From assembly GCF_018885265.1 (NCBI RefSeq), contig NZ_CP076538.1, positions 2,268,001 to 2,332,000 of the forward strand: a stretch of DNA of 64,000 bases. Direction: 5' to 3'. The DNA is from Amycolatopsis aidingensis (GTDB lineage Bacteria > Actinomycetota > Actinomycetes > Mycobacteriales > Pseudonocardiaceae). The first letter of the stretch is position 1. Each line of letters opens with the position of its first letter. A model generated the notes under the pieces. The model saw nothing but the letters and a program-made list of their open reading frames with translations. It had not been told where the DNA came from and made no database searches. Position numbers and translations under genes: made by a program. This document shows, piece by piece, positions 1 through 8,441 of the stretch.

Positions 1-429
1 GGTGAGCTCCCTGCCCTCCACGTACTCGGCGAGGCGCGCGATCGCCAGCGGCCAGAACGTGTGCAGCGTGTGCAGGCCGTCCCTGCGGCCTGCCGGTTCC
101 ATCAGCTCGGCCATGGTGGGGACGCCGGTCTGGGCGAGGGTCAGCGTGGTACCGCCGGATTCGGCTTCGGCGAGCCTGAGCTCGACGGTCGTCTCGGTGC
201 CGTCGAGCACCCAGGCGAACCGGAGCAGCCGGTCCGTCTCGGCGACCAGCAGGCGTTGCCGGCCGGGTTCGCCTTGCGGGGTGTACCGGCCCCAGAACGC
301 GAACCGGTCGGGAGTGGCTTCCGCATGCTCGGCGAACCAGGTGCGCAGCGCCTCCGGTTCGGTCAGTGCCCGGTACACCGTGGCCGGTGGGGCGTCGAGC
401 CGGGCGGTCAGGTCGAGAACGTCACTCAT
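1..429 (-). CDS. SRPBCC/AHSA1-domain protein (C-terminus cut by window edge)
   Basis: The frame is open from the ATG at 429 to base 1, giving 143 residues of a protein that continues outside the window. It begins MSDVLDLTARLDAPPATVYR and contains the early TEPEALRTWF stretch typical of AHSA1/START-like SRPBCC proteins, which form a hydrophobic ligand cavity. The start overlaps the stop of the upstream HTH regulator by 8 bp, so the two are probably translationally coupled, and regulator-plus-AHSA1 pairs are common in actinomycetes. The ligand cannot be told from sequence. The family call is firm; the exact role is unknown. Confidence 0.8.
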   Translation of the reverse strand, partial: MSDVLDLTARLDAPPATVYRALTEPEALRTWFAEHAEATPDRFAFWGRYTPQGEPGRQRLLVAETDRLLRFAWVLDGTETTVELRLAEAESGGTTLTLAQTGVPTMAELMEPAGRRDGLHTLHTFWPLAIARLAEYVEGRELT

Positions 430-979
430 CGGTGTCTCCACGGGGGTAGCAGGCGACCGCGAGGCGGAAGGCGTCACCCTCCGCGCCGCCGTAGCGGGTC
501 AGCAGGTTCTGCAAGGTGTCCCTGAGTTCGTCGAGGAAGGCCTGGCGTCGCTCCCTCGGTAACCGGATCTCGCCGGAAACGCCGAGCGTGGGAAGTTCGC
601 CGGTGCCTGCCTCCAATGCGGCGAGGTCCACCTGGACCTCCTCGACCAGGTTCAACAGGTAGCCCAGGCTCAGCTGGTCGCGGGCGCTGCGGTCGCCGAT
701 CGTGCCGACCAGCCGGGGGGACAGCCAGTAGGAGCGGGCGCTGGCCTGGTAGATGCCCTCGTTGATGCCGCGCACCCGCCGCTCGCTGACCCGGTCCACC
801 AGGCCGGCGTCCAGCAGGCGTTTGACGTGGTAATAGACCCGCTGCGGGGTTTGGTCGAGTTCGACTCCGACCTCGGTGCACGAGCGCGGCTCGGCGAGCC
901 GCCGCAGCACCTCCACGCGTTGCGGTTTGAACAGTGCCTCGGCCTGTTCGAACCGGTCCAGGTACAGCAACTCCTTCAC
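422..979 (-). CDS. ArsR-like winged-helix transcriptional regulator
   Basis: A 185-residue protein whose first 80 residues form a winged helix (KPQRVEVLRRLAEPRSCTEV, then a recognition helix around TPQRVYYHVKRLLDAGLV). The remaining about 100 residues look like an effector or dimerisation part. The start is a GTG at 979; no Shine-Dalgarno lies upstream, so the message may be leaderless or the true start may be slightly downstream. It precedes and overlaps the SRPBCC gene. Two palindromes just upstream (991-1010) are candidate operators. No metal-binding Cys pair is visible, so metal sensing is not suggested. Confidence 0.82.
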   Translation of the reverse strand: MKELLYLDRFEQAEALFKPQRVEVLRRLAEPRSCTEVGVELDQTPQRVYYHVKRLLDAGLVDRVSERRVRGINEGIYQASARSYWLSPRLVGTIGDRSARDQLSLGYLLNLVEEVQVDLAALEAGTGELPTLGVSGEIRLPRERRQAFLDELRDTLQNLLTRYGGAEGDAFRLAVACYPRGDTDE

Positions 980-990
980 AAAGGAGAGTT

Positions 991-1010
991 TTTACGTAAA
1001 GACAGTCTTT
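991..1010. promoter_or_regulatory. Two overlapping palindromes upstream of the ArsR-like gene
   Basis: TTTACGTAAA (991-1000) is a perfect 10-bp palindrome. AAAGACAGTCTTT (998-1010) is a perfect 6+1+6 inverted repeat that overlaps it by three bases. Both lie 12-31 bp upstream of the GTG at 979, in an A+T-rich patch within G+C-rich DNA. That is the expected place for promoter and operator. The protein that binds is inferred to be one of the two flanking ArsR-type regulators. Confidence 0.5.
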
Positions 1011-1018
1011 GTCAATGA

Positions 1019-1330
1019 CTATTCGTCCGGCATGGCGTCCAGGTGCCGCTCCAGTGCGTCCAGCCGGTCGTGCCACAGCGCGCGGTACGGCGCGATCCAG
1101 TCGTCGACCTCGGCCAGCGGCTCCGGGCGCAGCCGGTACCAGCGGCGCTGCGCGTCCTGGCGCACCTCGACCAGCCCGGCCTCCCGTAGCACCTTGAGAT
1201 GCTTGGACACCGCGGGCTGGGTGACCTCCAGCCGCTCCACCAGGTCGCCGACCAGCCGCTCCCCGGTACGCAGCAGGTCGAGAATCTCGCGCCGACGTGG
1301 TTCGGCCAGTGCCGCGAACGCTGTTGCCAT
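1019..1330 (-). CDS. ArsR/SmtB-family regulator
   Basis: A 103-residue single-domain winged helix: LAEPRRREILDLLRTGERLV, then the recognition helix QPAVSKHLKVLREAGLV, and an RRWYRLRPEPL wing. The C-terminal part (WHDRLDALERHLD) is the form found in ArsR proteins paired with SRPBCC proteins, so it may belong to the same circuit as the genes at 1-979. The 40-bp gap to the next gene holds the palindromes at 991-1010. There is an A+T-rich promoter-like stretch just upstream of the ATG at 1330. No Cys metal site is present. Confidence 0.88.
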   Translation of the reverse strand: MATAFAALAEPRRREILDLLRTGERLVGDLVERLEVTQPAVSKHLKVLREAGLVEVRQDAQRRWYRLRPEPLAEVDDWIAPYRALWHDRLDALERHLDAMPDE

Positions 1331-1434
1331 ATGAGTAATATAACCGATACGGCATTCGCGGCTCTCGCGTTCGTTGCCCCGCTACGCTGGGTCGAGGTGG
1401 GATCCGGGGGCACGGTGTGCGGGAGGTCGCAACG

Positions 1435-1851
1435 ATGGACTGGACGCTGGAAGTCGTCATCATTCCCGTGTCCGATGTGGACCGTGCCAGGGAGTTCTAC
1501 GCCGACCGGCTCGGCTTCCACCTCGACCACGACACCCGGATCAACGAGGAGCTGCGGGTGGTGCAGCTGACCCCGCCGGGGTCGGGCTGCTCGATCGTGG
1601 TGGGCACGGGCGTGGGCGAGGGCATGCAACCGGGTTCGCTCAAGGGTCTGCAACTGGTGGTCTCCGATGTGCGCGCGGCACGGGCCCAGCTGGCCGCGCG
1701 CGGGGTGGAGGTCAGCGAGGTCCGGGTGGCCGAAGGCTCCGGTTTCCGGGCGGTCCGCGAGGGGGAGGACCTGAACAACGTCGGCTTCGCCTTCTTCGCC
1801 GACCCGGACGGCAACTCCTGGGCGGTGCAGCAGATCACCGCGCGGGGGTAG
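1435..1851 (+). CDS. VOC-family (glyoxalase/bleomycin-resistance fold) protein
   Basis: About 138 residues with the duplicated beta-alpha-beta-beta-beta fold signature: DVDRAREFYADRLGF near the N-terminus and FFADPDGNSWAVQQI near the C-terminus. The ATG at 1435 is preferred over an upstream in-frame start because GGGAGG (1421-1426) lies 8 bp before it. VOC proteins bind divalent metal and act as dioxygenases, isomerases or drug-binding proteins; the substrate cannot be inferred. Its 3' end overlaps the convergent ArsR gene by 17 bp. Confidence 0.85.
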   Translation: MDWTLEVVIIPVSDVDRAREFYADRLGFHLDHDTRINEELRVVQLTPPGSGCSIVVGTGVGEGMQPGSLKGLQLVVSDVRAARAQLAARGVEVSEVRVAEGSGFRAVREGEDLNNVGFAFFADPDGNSWAVQQITARG

Positions 1852-2197
1852 TGTCCGGGCCACCGACCTCGGCGCCGATCTCCTCCGTCCGCACGGTGTC
1901 CAGTAGCGCGTCCAGCAGGCCGGGAAACCTGGCTCGCAGGTCCTCGCCCCGCAACCGGACGAAGCAGCGGGTGCCGTCCTGCCTGGTGCGGGTGACCCCC
2001 GCGGCGCGCAGCACCTTCAGGTGATGGCTGAGGGTGGACTTGGCCACCGGCACCCGCAGCTCGTTCCACGCCCGTTCCTCGCCGTCGGCGAGCAGCCGAA
2101 CCAGCCCGAGCCGGATCGGGTCGCTGAGCGCGGCCAGTACCCGGGTGAGACTGATCTCCGCGGTCGCCGGATGTTGCGCGTCCCTCATGGCCACCAT
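1835..2197 (-). CDS. ArsR-family repressor divergent from the SDR gene
   Basis: A 120-residue winged helix (ALSDPIRLGLVRLLADGEER, then a recognition helix around STLSHHLKVLRAAGVTRTR and an FVRLR wing). The ATG at 2197 (MVAMRD) is likely; 2188 is an alternative. The gene is divergent from a short-chain dehydrogenase with a palindrome in the short gap, the usual layout of a local repressor controlling one oxidoreductase. No Cys motif for metal is visible. It converges on the VOC gene. Confidence 0.87.
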   Translation of the reverse strand: MVAMRDAQHPATAEISLTRVLAALSDPIRLGLVRLLADGEERAWNELRVPVAKSTLSHHLKVLRAAGVTRTRQDGTRCFVRLRGEDLRARFPGLLDALLDTVRTEEIGAEVGGPDTTPAR

Positions 2198-2206
2198 GAT
2201 AGCGTC

Positions 2207-2224
2207 GTTCGACGTTCTACGAAC
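2207..2224. promoter_or_regulatory. Inverted repeat in the ArsR/SDR divergent promoter
   Basis: GTTCG (2207-2211), eight bases, then CGAAC (2220-2224), followed by a partial repeat ATCGAAC at 2225-2231. The site lies 10 bp upstream of the ArsR start and 28 bp upstream of the SDR ATG, so a bound dimer would cover both promoters. Binding by the neighbouring ArsR is inferred. Confidence 0.5.
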
Positions 2225-2251
2225 ATCGAACAAAGCTGAATGGGGGTTCTG

Positions 2252-3003
2252 ATGACGATTGACTTCACCGGGCGTGTGGTGGTGGTGACCGGCGCCAGCT
2301 CCGGGATCGGTGCGGCCGCGGCGGAGGCCTTCGCCACGGCCGGAGCGTGGGTGCTCGGGGTCGCACGCAGGGCCGAGGCCCTTGCCGAGCTCGCCGACCG
2401 GTACCCGGCGGTGGTCCCGCACGTCGCGGACATCCGGGACGACGGCACCGCGGCGGGGGTGGTCGAGGCGGCGCACTCCCGGTGGGACAGGCTCGACGTG
2501 CTGGTGAACAACGCCGGGGTGTTCGCGGCCATGCCACTGGCGGAGGTCACCGCCGAGCGGGTGGCCGACCTGATGGCCACCAACGTCACGGCGCCGAGCC
2601 TGCTCGCCAGGGCCGCACTGCCGCATCTCGAGGCAACCGGTGGCGCGATCCTGAACGTGTCCAGCATCCTCGGGCACCGCCCGGCGGCCGGGGTGGCGCA
2701 CTACGGCGCGTCCAAGGCCGCGCTGGAACAGTTGACCAGGAGCTGGGCACTGGAGCTCGCCGAGCGTGGGGTACGGGTGAACGCGGTCGCCCCGGGGCCC
2801 ACCGAGAGCGAGGCACTGGCCTCCGCGGGCCTGTCCCAGCGGAGGTCGAGGAGATCAAGCGTGCGGAGGCTGCCCGGATCCCGCTCGGGCGCCGCGGGCG
2901 TCCGGAGGAGGTGGCCACCTGGATCCTGCGGCTGGCCGATCCCGCCGCCAGCTGGCTGACCGGGCAGGTACTCACCGTGGACGGTGGTCTCGAGCTGGTG
3001 TGA
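2252..3003 (+). pseudogene. Short-chain dehydrogenase/reductase with a -1 frameshift near 2840
   Basis: Classical SDR: the cofactor motif TGASSGIG lies close to the N-terminus, then NNAG, a catalytic Ser in NVSSILG and YGASK (Tyr/Lys). The reading frame breaks in the run TGTCCCAGCG at about 2838. Before it the protein reads ESEALASAGLS; after it the family C-terminus (PAEVEEIKRAEAARIPLGR, then LTGQVLTVDGGLEL) is found in another frame up to the stop at 3003. Restoring one C rebuilds a normal protein of about 250 residues. Either the gene is inactivated or the base call is wrong. The ATG at 2252 follows a G-rich RBS; 2240 is an alternative. It is divergent from ArsR. Confidence 0.8.
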
Positions 3004-3670
3004 GCAGATCTGCGTCGTGTGCCAGCAGGGCGATCTGGACCCGGTTGTTCAGCCCGAGCTTGGTCAGGATGTTGGAGACGTGCGTCTTCACCGTGGGCAC
3101 GCTGAGGTAGAGGGTGGCACCGATCTCGGCGTTGGACTTACCGTGGCCGACCGCGACGGCCACGGCATGTTCCCGCTCGTTCAGCGTGCCCAGCTGTTCC
3201 AGCGCCCGCGCCCGGCGCCGGTCCGGTTCGGGGTCGGCGACCCGGTCGATGAGCCGCCGGGTGACCGAGGGGGACAGCACCGGCCTGCCCTCGGCGACCT
3301 GGCGGACGGCGGCCACGATCTCGGCAGGCGGGGTGTCCTTGAGCAGGAACCCCGCGGCCCCGGCCCGCAGCGCCCGCAGTACGTGCTCGTCGGCGTCGAA
3401 GGTGGTCAGCACGATGACCTCGGGGGCGTGCTCGCGGGCGCGCAGTGCCTCGGTGGCAGAGAGGCCGTCGGTGGTCGGCATGCGGATGTCCATCAGCACC
3501 ACATCCGGGCCCAGCCGGTCCACCAGGTCGAGGACCTCGGCGCCGTCCCCGGCCTCGCCGACCACCCGGATGTCCGTGCCGCCGCCGAGCATCATCACGA
3601 GTCCGGCACGCACCAGTGGATCATCGTCGACGACGAGCACGCCGATCGCCGTGGCATCGGGTTCGGTCAT
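2972..3670 (-). CDS. NarL/LuxR-family response regulator
   Basis: 232 residues. The receiver domain carries the acidic pair in VLVVDDDP, phospho-acceptor Asp61 in LMDIRMP, the Thr of VLTTF and the Lys of LLKDTPP. The C-terminal LuxR-type HTH starts around LNEREHAVAVAVGHGKSNAE and includes VPTVKTHVSNILTKLGL. The ATG at 3670 overlaps the stop of the upstream kinase by 4 bp, so it is the cognate partner. Its 3' end runs 32 bp into the convergent SDR reading frame. Target genes are unknown; the small membrane genes downstream of the kinase promoter are possible. Confidence 0.93.
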   Translation of the reverse strand: MTEPDATAIGVLVVDDDPLVRAGLVMMLGGGTDIRVVGEAGDGAEVLDLVDRLGPDVVLMDIRMPTTDGLSATEALRAREHAPEVIVLTTFDADEHVLRALRAGAAGFLLKDTPPAEIVAAVRQVAEGRPVLSPSVTRRLIDRVADPEPDRRRARALEQLGTLNEREHAVAVAVGHGKSNAEIGATLYLSVPTVKTHVSNILTKLGLNNRVQIALLAHDADLLTPARDHRPR

Positions 3671-4812
3671 GGCGGCCAGGGTAGCCAGGCCGCCAGCCGC
3701 CACCCTCCCGCCTCGGTGCGGCCGTGTTCGAGCCGTCCCCCGGCCAGCGCGACACGCTCGGTGAGGCCGAGCAGGCCCTGCCCCGCTTCCGCCTCGCCCG
3801 CGGGCGGCGCCGGGCCGTTGCGCACCTCGACGGCAAGGCCCTGTTCCGGCGCGCCGGAGATCGTCACCGTCACCTCGGTTCCCCATGCGTGCTTACGCGC
3901 GTTGGTCAGGCCCTCCTGCACGATCCGGTAGGCGGTGCGGCCCAGCTTGTCCGGAACCGGGCAGCTCACCTCCTGCCGCAGCTCCACCGGCATCCCTGCC
4001 TGCCTGGACTCCGTCACCAGCTGGGGCAGGTCGGCCAGCGTCGGCTGGGGCAGCTCACCGACCGGGGCCCGCAGCACGCCAATCACCTCGCGCAGGTCCT
4101 GCAACGCCTGGTGCGCGCTGTCCCGGATCACCGCGGCCGCGCGGGCCACATCCTCGGCCGGGGCGTCCGGGCGGTACTCCAGCGCGCCCGCGTGCACGCT
4201 CAGCAGCGACAACCGGTGACCGAGGACATCGTGCATCTCCCGCGCGATGTCCTCCCGCGCCCGGTGCTGGGCCTGTTCGGCGCGCAGGTGGGCTTCGGTC
4301 TCGGCGCGGGCCGCCCGGTCGCGCAGGGACAGCACGAGCTGACGCCGGTGGTGGATCACCCTGCCCCAGCCGACCACGGCGCCCTGCATGGCGAGACTGA
4401 ACAGCACCAGGACGAAGCCCGGCACATCCGGATCGGGACGGATCAGTACGAACAGGACGGCCGCGGTGATGGCGAGGCCGAAGAGGATCATGGTGGTGCG
4501 CTGCGAGCGGTGTACCGCGACGGTGAACAGCGCGGCCAGCATCGCGCCGCCGACCATCTCGGCGAAGCCGGACAACGCGACCAGCACCACGGCGAGCCCC
4601 ACCGGCCAGCGGCGGCGCAACCACAGCGCGGCACAGCCGAGCGCGCCGAGCAGCTGATCGACATCGAACAGCCAGGCCGGGTGGACCGGGGGCCCCAGCC
4701 CGATCCGCAGGGCCGAGGTCAGCAGCCCGAAGGCCACCGCGGCCAGGAAAAGGCCGGTGTCCACGAGCCACTCGCGGACACCGCGCCTGCTGGCGGGCCC
4801 GGCACCGTCCAT
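3667..4812 (-). CDS. NarL-type sensor histidine kinase (HisKA_3)
   Basis: 381 residues. About five hydrophobic segments in the first 150 residues form the membrane sensor, followed by a short coiled coil. The dimerisation helix has the phospho-acceptor His194 (REMHDVLGHRLSLLSV), then an HATPase domain with the N-box in YRIVQEGLTNARKHA and the G-rich GQGLLGLTERV. It overlaps the response regulator by 4 bp (ATGA). There is no large extracellular domain, suggesting that it senses an intramembrane or envelope signal, as in actinomycete DesK/LiaS-like kinases. The signal is unknown. Confidence 0.92.
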   Translation of the reverse strand: MDGAGPASRRGVREWLVDTGLFLAAVAFGLLTSALRIGLGPPVHPAWLFDVDQLLGALGCAALWLRRRWPVGLAVVLVALSGFAEMVGGAMLAALFTVAVHRSQRTTMILFGLAITAAVLFVLIRPDPDVPGFVLVLFSLAMQGAVVGWGRVIHHRRQLVLSLRDRAARAETEAHLRAEQAQHRAREDIAREMHDVLGHRLSLLSVHAGALEYRPDAPAEDVARAAAVIRDSAHQALQDLREVIGVLRAPVGELPQPTLADLPQLVTESRQAGMPVELRQEVSCPVPDKLGRTAYRIVQEGLTNARKHAWGTEVTVTISGAPEQGLAVEVRNGPAPPAGEAEAGQGLLGLTERVALAGGRLEHGRTEAGGWRLAAWLPWPP

Positions 4813-4988
4813 GCCGTCGAAGCTACTGGGCCCGGCCGCCGCGGGCGCGGGCGGCGGCCGGGACGGTACCGAGGTCGCGCGGACCGATACTTTCGTCGCG
4901 ACCGCGACCGTGCCAAGGCGACCAGGGTCGGGCCAGCCGATACCGTCGACCGATCCCGTGCCCTGCGGGAATCTCCTAGCTTCGAGGC

Positions 4989-5219
4989 ATGCGCAAGGGA
5001 GTTCAGTTCCTCGGCCTGTACCTGGTCCTCGCCGGGATCAGCGGGACGATCGACCACCTGGCGGCACAGCCGTTGCTGGGTGCGGTGCTGAACGTCTTCA
5101 ACCGGTTCGTGATCCCGCGGATCGGCCTGCTCTCCGGGTACGAGATCTACGCCAACCTCTCCCTTGCGGTTCTCGGCGCCGCCGTACTGGTGGCGGCGGT
5201 ACGGGTGCGCAGCAGTTGA
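4989..5219 (+). CDS. Small membrane protein, unknown function
   Basis: A 76-residue protein with two hydrophobic segments (FLGLYLVLAGISG near the N-terminus and LSLAVLGAAVLVAAV at the C-terminus). No family is recognised. It is divergent from the two-component system with a 176-bp gap that holds no other gene, and is followed after 30 bp by another small membrane protein, suggesting a two-gene unit that the response regulator could control. The ATG at 4989 lacks a strong RBS. Confidence 0.6.
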   Translation: MRKGVQFLGLYLVLAGISGTIDHLAAQPLLGAVLNVFNRFVIPRIGLLSGYEIYANLSLAVLGAAVLVAAVRVRSS

Positions 5220-5249
5220 GCGCATGGGCAGAAAGGTGAGTTCACGGCA

Positions 5250-5483
5250 ATGGCCGCACACACGAAGGCGATCGACGGCCTGGAGGGGCTGGTCGGGCTG
5301 GCCGGGGTCACGCTGGGGGTGATCCCGTTCGGCGGATGGGTGATCGCGAAGGAGCACAGTGGACCGTTCCGCTGGCTGTTCGGCGAGCAGACCGGGGCGA
5401 TGGGGTATGTCGCGCCGCTGGTCGTGGTCGCGGTGGCGGCGCTGCTGATCACGGTGCTGGAGGCGGTGAAGCGGCGGCTGTGA
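5250..5483 (+). CDS. Small membrane protein, unknown function
   Basis: 77 residues with two hydrophobic stretches (LVGLAGVTLGVIPFGGWVI and YVAPLVVVAVAALLITVL) and a basic C-terminus (EAVKRRL), consistent with a double-spanning membrane protein. AAAGGTG lies upstream of the ATG as a weak RBS. It probably forms a unit with the small gene 30 bp upstream. It has no recognised domain. Confidence 0.6.
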   Translation: MAAHTKAIDGLEGLVGLAGVTLGVIPFGGWVIAKEHSGPFRWLFGEQTGAMGYVAPLVVVAVAALLITVLEAVKRRL

Positions 5484-5502
5484 GCACCATGGCGCCTTCC
5501 GG

Positions 5503-6744
5503 CTACGACTGCTCCGCGGGCGGGCCGAGCGCCTGGCGGCCACGTTCGAGGAACGCGCGTTCGGCCGCGTTATCGGTGCGCTCCAGCGCCGCCTGGTACG
5601 CCCGCGCCGCCTCGGCCTGCCTGCCGAGCCTGCGCAGCAGGTCGGCACGGACGGCATGGAAGAGGTGGTAGGTGCCCAGCTCGAGCTCGTCGACCAGGGC
5701 GAGTGCCGTGGCCGGTCCGTCGAGCTCGGCGATCGCGACGGCGCGGTGCAGCGCCACCACCGGGCTCGGGGTGAGCGCATGGAGCTGGTCGTACAGCTGC
5801 CGGATCTGCCACCAGTCGGTATCAGCGGCGGTGGGCGCGTCGCTGTGCACGGCGTTGATCGCCGCCTGGATCTGGTACGGACCCGGCTGGTTGCGCCGCA
5901 GGCAGGCGCGTACCAGTGCCTGGCCTTCGGCGATGAGCCCGCGGTCCCAGCGGTCGCGGTCCTGGTCGGGCAGCCGCACCAGGGCCCCGGTGGGGTCGGT
6001 ACGGGCCTGCCTGCGGGACTCGGTCAGCAGCATCAGGGCCAGCAGCCCGGTGACCTCCGGCTCGTCCGGCATGAGCTCGGCCAGCAGCCTGCCGAGGCGG
6101 ACGGCCTCGGCGCAGAGGTCGGCTCGGACCAGGTCCTCGCCCGAACTGGCCGCGTATCCCTCGTTGAAGATGAGGTAGATCACGGCCAGCACGGCGCGCA
6201 GCCGGTCCGGCAGGTCGGCCTCGGTCGGCACCCGGTACGGGATCCGGGCGTCGCGGATCTTGCCCTTGGCCCGCACCAGGCGCTGGGCCATGGTCGGCTC
6301 GGGCACCAGGAAGGCGCGGGCGATCTCCGCGGTGCTGAGCCCGCCGAGCAGCCGCAGGGTGAGCGCCACCTTGGCGGGGGTGGCCAGCGCGGGATGGCAG
6401 CAGGTGAAGATGAGGCGCAGCCGGTCGTCGCGCACGGGACCCTCCTCGGCCGGTATGTCCTCGGTACGGGCGTGCAGCCGGGCGGCCGCGGCCTGCCGGT
6501 TCTCCCTGGAAGCCTCCCGGCGCAGCCGGTCGATGGCCCGGTTGCGGGCGGTGGTGATGATCCATCCGGCCGGGCTCGGCGGTAGTCCCTCGGCGGGCCA
6601 CCGGCGCACCGCGGCCGCGAACGCGTCCTGGACCGCGTCCTCGGCGAGGTCGATATCGCCGAAGACGCGGACCAGGGAGGCCACGGCGCGGCCGTGCTCG
6701 GCGCGGAACACCCTGGCGATCTCCGCGGTGCTCACCTCCGGCAT
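5503..6744 (-). CDS. ECF-type sigma factor with long C-terminal extension (ECF42-like)
   Basis: 413 residues from the ATG at 6744 (MPEVSTAEI). Region 2 includes [19 protein letters not shown] and [18 protein letters not shown]; region 4 includes [25 protein letters not shown] long helical extension of about 200 residues follows (DUF6596/TPR-like, for example [17 protein letters not shown]). This is the layout of ECF42-type sigma factors, which are characteristically encoded beside YCII/DGPF-domain proteins. Exactly such a gene lies 7 bp upstream in the same operon. No anti-sigma gene is present; in this group the C-terminal extension is thought to provide control. Confidence 0.9.
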   Translation of the reverse strand: MPEVSTAEIARVFRAEHGRAVASLVRVFGDIDLAEDAVQDAFAAAVRRWPAEGLPPSPAGWIITTARNRAIDRLRREASRENRQAAAARLHARTEDIPAEEGPVRDDRLRLIFTCCHPALATPAKVALTLRLLGGLSTAEIARAFLVPEPTMAQRLVRAKGKIRDARIPYRVPTEADLPDRLRAVLAVIYLIFNEGYAASSGEDLVRADLCAEAVRLGRLLAELMPDEPEVTGLLALMLLTESRRQARTDPTGALVRLPDQDRDRWDRGLIAEGQALVRACLRRNQPGPYQIQAAINAVHSDAPTAADTDWWQIRQLYDQLHALTPSPVVALHRAVAIAELDGPATALALVDELELGTYHLFHAVRADLLRRLGRQAEAARAYQAALERTDNAAERAFLERGRQALGPPAEQS

Positions 6745-6751
6745 ACCGGGC

Positions 6752-7111
6752 TCACCCGCAGCTTCCGCCCTGCATCGGCCGGACCTCGATCGGCAGGGTG
6801 ATCGCCGCGGCGAGCTTGCGGCCCCATTCCAGCGCGGCGTCCAGGTCGGGCGCCTGGATGACGGTGAAGCCTCCGATGTGCTCCTTGCCCTCGAGGTAGG
6901 GGCCGTCGGTAGTGAGCACCTCGCCCTTGCCGCCGTCCGCCCGCAGCACCGTGGCGGTGCCCGGCGGGTGCAGCCCGGCGGCGAACACCCAGGCACCGGC
7001 CGCCCTGAGCTCCTCGTTCACCGCCTCCACGTCGCGCATGATCGGTTCCAGCACCTCGGGTGCGGGCGGGTCGCCGTCGGGCTGGTAGATGCTGAGCAGG
7101 TAGTGCTGCAT
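6752..7111 (-). CDS. YCII/DGPF-domain protein
   Basis: 119 residues from the ATG at 7111, which has a clear GGAGGAG RBS. Family marks are [13 protein letters not shown] at the start, [16 protein letters not shown] in the centre (the DGP(F/Y) motif) and an IEVRPMQ end. YCII proteins have a ferredoxin-like fold with a conserved His/Asp. This subgroup is typically co-encoded with ECF42-like sigma factors, as here. The reaction is not known. Confidence 0.88.
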   Translation of the reverse strand: MQHYLLSIYQPDGDPPAPEVLEPIMRDVEAVNEELRAAGAWVFAAGLHPPGTATVLRADGGKGEVLTTDGPYLEGKEHIGGFTVIQAPDLDAALEWGRKLAAAITLPIEVRPMQGGSCG

Positions 7112-7271
7112 GGTCGGCTCCTCCCTTGGACAGGCTGACGGTAGGCCAGGCGGCGCTGCGCCGCTCACTCCCTACACGAATGCTCGGCTCCCGGATCGAC
7201 ACCGCGGGCGAAAAAAGTTCCGGGACCGGGCCGCCGTCGTCGCCACCGGCCGGGGTGCGAAAATTCTTCAC

Positions 7272-7853
7272 GTGCATGCGGAGTCCACGAAAGCCGGAAA
7301 CGGCATCCTTCGCCGCCTCGGGACGCTGGCCGTGCTGGCGGCCGTGCTCGGGGGGTGCACCGGAGCCCCGCCGCCGGAGCCGAGCCCGGCGCCGAGCACA
7401 CCGCCGACCTCGGCGGCCCCGCGGCCGGACCTGGTGGTCACCCTGGGTACCGGGGACGCGGCCATGGGGTTGCGGGTGCTGACCATCGAACTGACCAACG
7501 AGGACACCCGCCCGCGTACCGTGCGGGGCTACCCCTCGATCCGGCTGCGGGACGCCGAGCGGGACCCGATCGAGGTGCGGGTCCGGCATGGTTCGGGCTC
7601 GATTGCCACCATGGAGGACTTCGACGCCGGGCCCAGCACGCTGACCCTGGAGCCGGGCGGTACGGCGGTGGCAGGCCTGGTCTGGCGCAACACGGTCACC
7701 GACGCCACCGTGCCCGCGACCGAGGGGAAGTATCTCGAGGTCGCGCCCATGGAAGGGGAGGCATGGCAGGAGGTGCCGCTGGACGCACCCGTGGACCTCG
7801 GCAACACCGGCGAGCTGGGGGTGAGTGCCTGGGCACCGCCGCGCCAGGAGTGA
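7272..7853 (+). CDS. Lipoprotein with DUF4232 domain
   Basis: From the GTG at 7272 the protein starts with a short basic n-region and hydrophobic core ending in the lipobox VLGGC, so it is probably lipidated and surface-anchored. A Pro/Ala/Ser-rich linker follows, then a DUF4232-type beta domain (DLVVTLGTGDAAMGLRVL, TRPRTVRGYPSIRLRD, LEPGGTAVAGLVW). DUF4232 is common in actinomycete exported proteins of unknown role. The frame is open further upstream, but only the GTG start places the signal peptide at the N-terminus. Confidence 0.75.
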   Translation: MHAESTKAGNGILRRLGTLAVLAAVLGGCTGAPPPEPSPAPSTPPTSAAPRPDLVVTLGTGDAAMGLRVLTIELTNEDTRPRTVRGYPSIRLRDAERDPIEVRVRHGSGSIATMEDFDAGPSTLTLEPGGTAVAGLVWRNTVTDATVPATEGKYLEVAPMEGEAWQEVPLDAPVDLGNTGELGVSAWAPPRQE

Positions 7854-7866
7854 GCGACCTGCCGGG

Positions 7867-8394
7867 TCACTCCACCAGTTCACCTTCGAGCAGGCTCATC
7901 AGGATCAGGTCGTACCACCTGCCACCGCGGCGTAGCGCCTCGCGCTTGCGCCCCTCCTCGACGAACCCGAGCTTGCGGTACAGGCGGTGGGCACTGGCAT
8001 TCTCCGGCACCACCCACAGGCTGATCCCGTGCAGCCGCATCTCCTCGAACCCGTAGCGGCAGATCACCCTGGTCGCGTCGGCGCCGTAACCGCCGCCGCG
8101 GTACTCCGGCTCCCCGATATAGATGTCGAGCTCGGCGCGCGCGGACTCCGGCTCGGCTCCGGAGAGGCCGACCACCCCGATCGCCCTGTCCTGTGCGAGG
8201 GTCTCGATGCACAGGACCAGCCGCCCGTAGCTGTTCTGCGGCCGCTCCTCACATTTCCTGCGGTACTGCGCCACGGACAGCGGGTAGTCGTTGATCATCC
8301 ACCGGGAGACGTCCGGATCGGCGTTCCAGCGCCACAACGCCTCCGCGTCGGACGGTTCGATCGCGCGCAGGCGCACCAGCTTTCCGGTCAGCAT
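7867..8394 (-). CDS. GNAT acetyltransferase (RimJ/RimL type)
   Basis: 175 residues from the ATG at 8394, preceded by GAGGAGA. It begins MLTGKLVRLRAIEPSDAEAL; the acetyl-CoA motif is EYRGGGYGADATRVICRYGFEEM and the closing motif ENASAHRLYRKLGFVEEGRKR. These are marks of Acetyltransf_3 enzymes acting on protein N-termini, amino groups or antibiotics. The substrate is unknown. It converges on the DUF4232 lipoprotein gene. Confidence 0.88.
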   Translation of the reverse strand: MLTGKLVRLRAIEPSDAEALWRWNADPDVSRWMINDYPLSVAQYRRKCEERPQNSYGRLVLCIETLAQDRAIGVVGLSGAEPESARAELDIYIGEPEYRGGGYGADATRVICRYGFEEMRLHGISLWVVPENASAHRLYRKLGFVEEGRKREALRRGGRWYDLILMSLLEGELVE

Positions 8395-8441
8395 CGGATC
8401 GTCTCCTCGATCATGGACCCCGGCTGGTGCGCATTCTGGCA

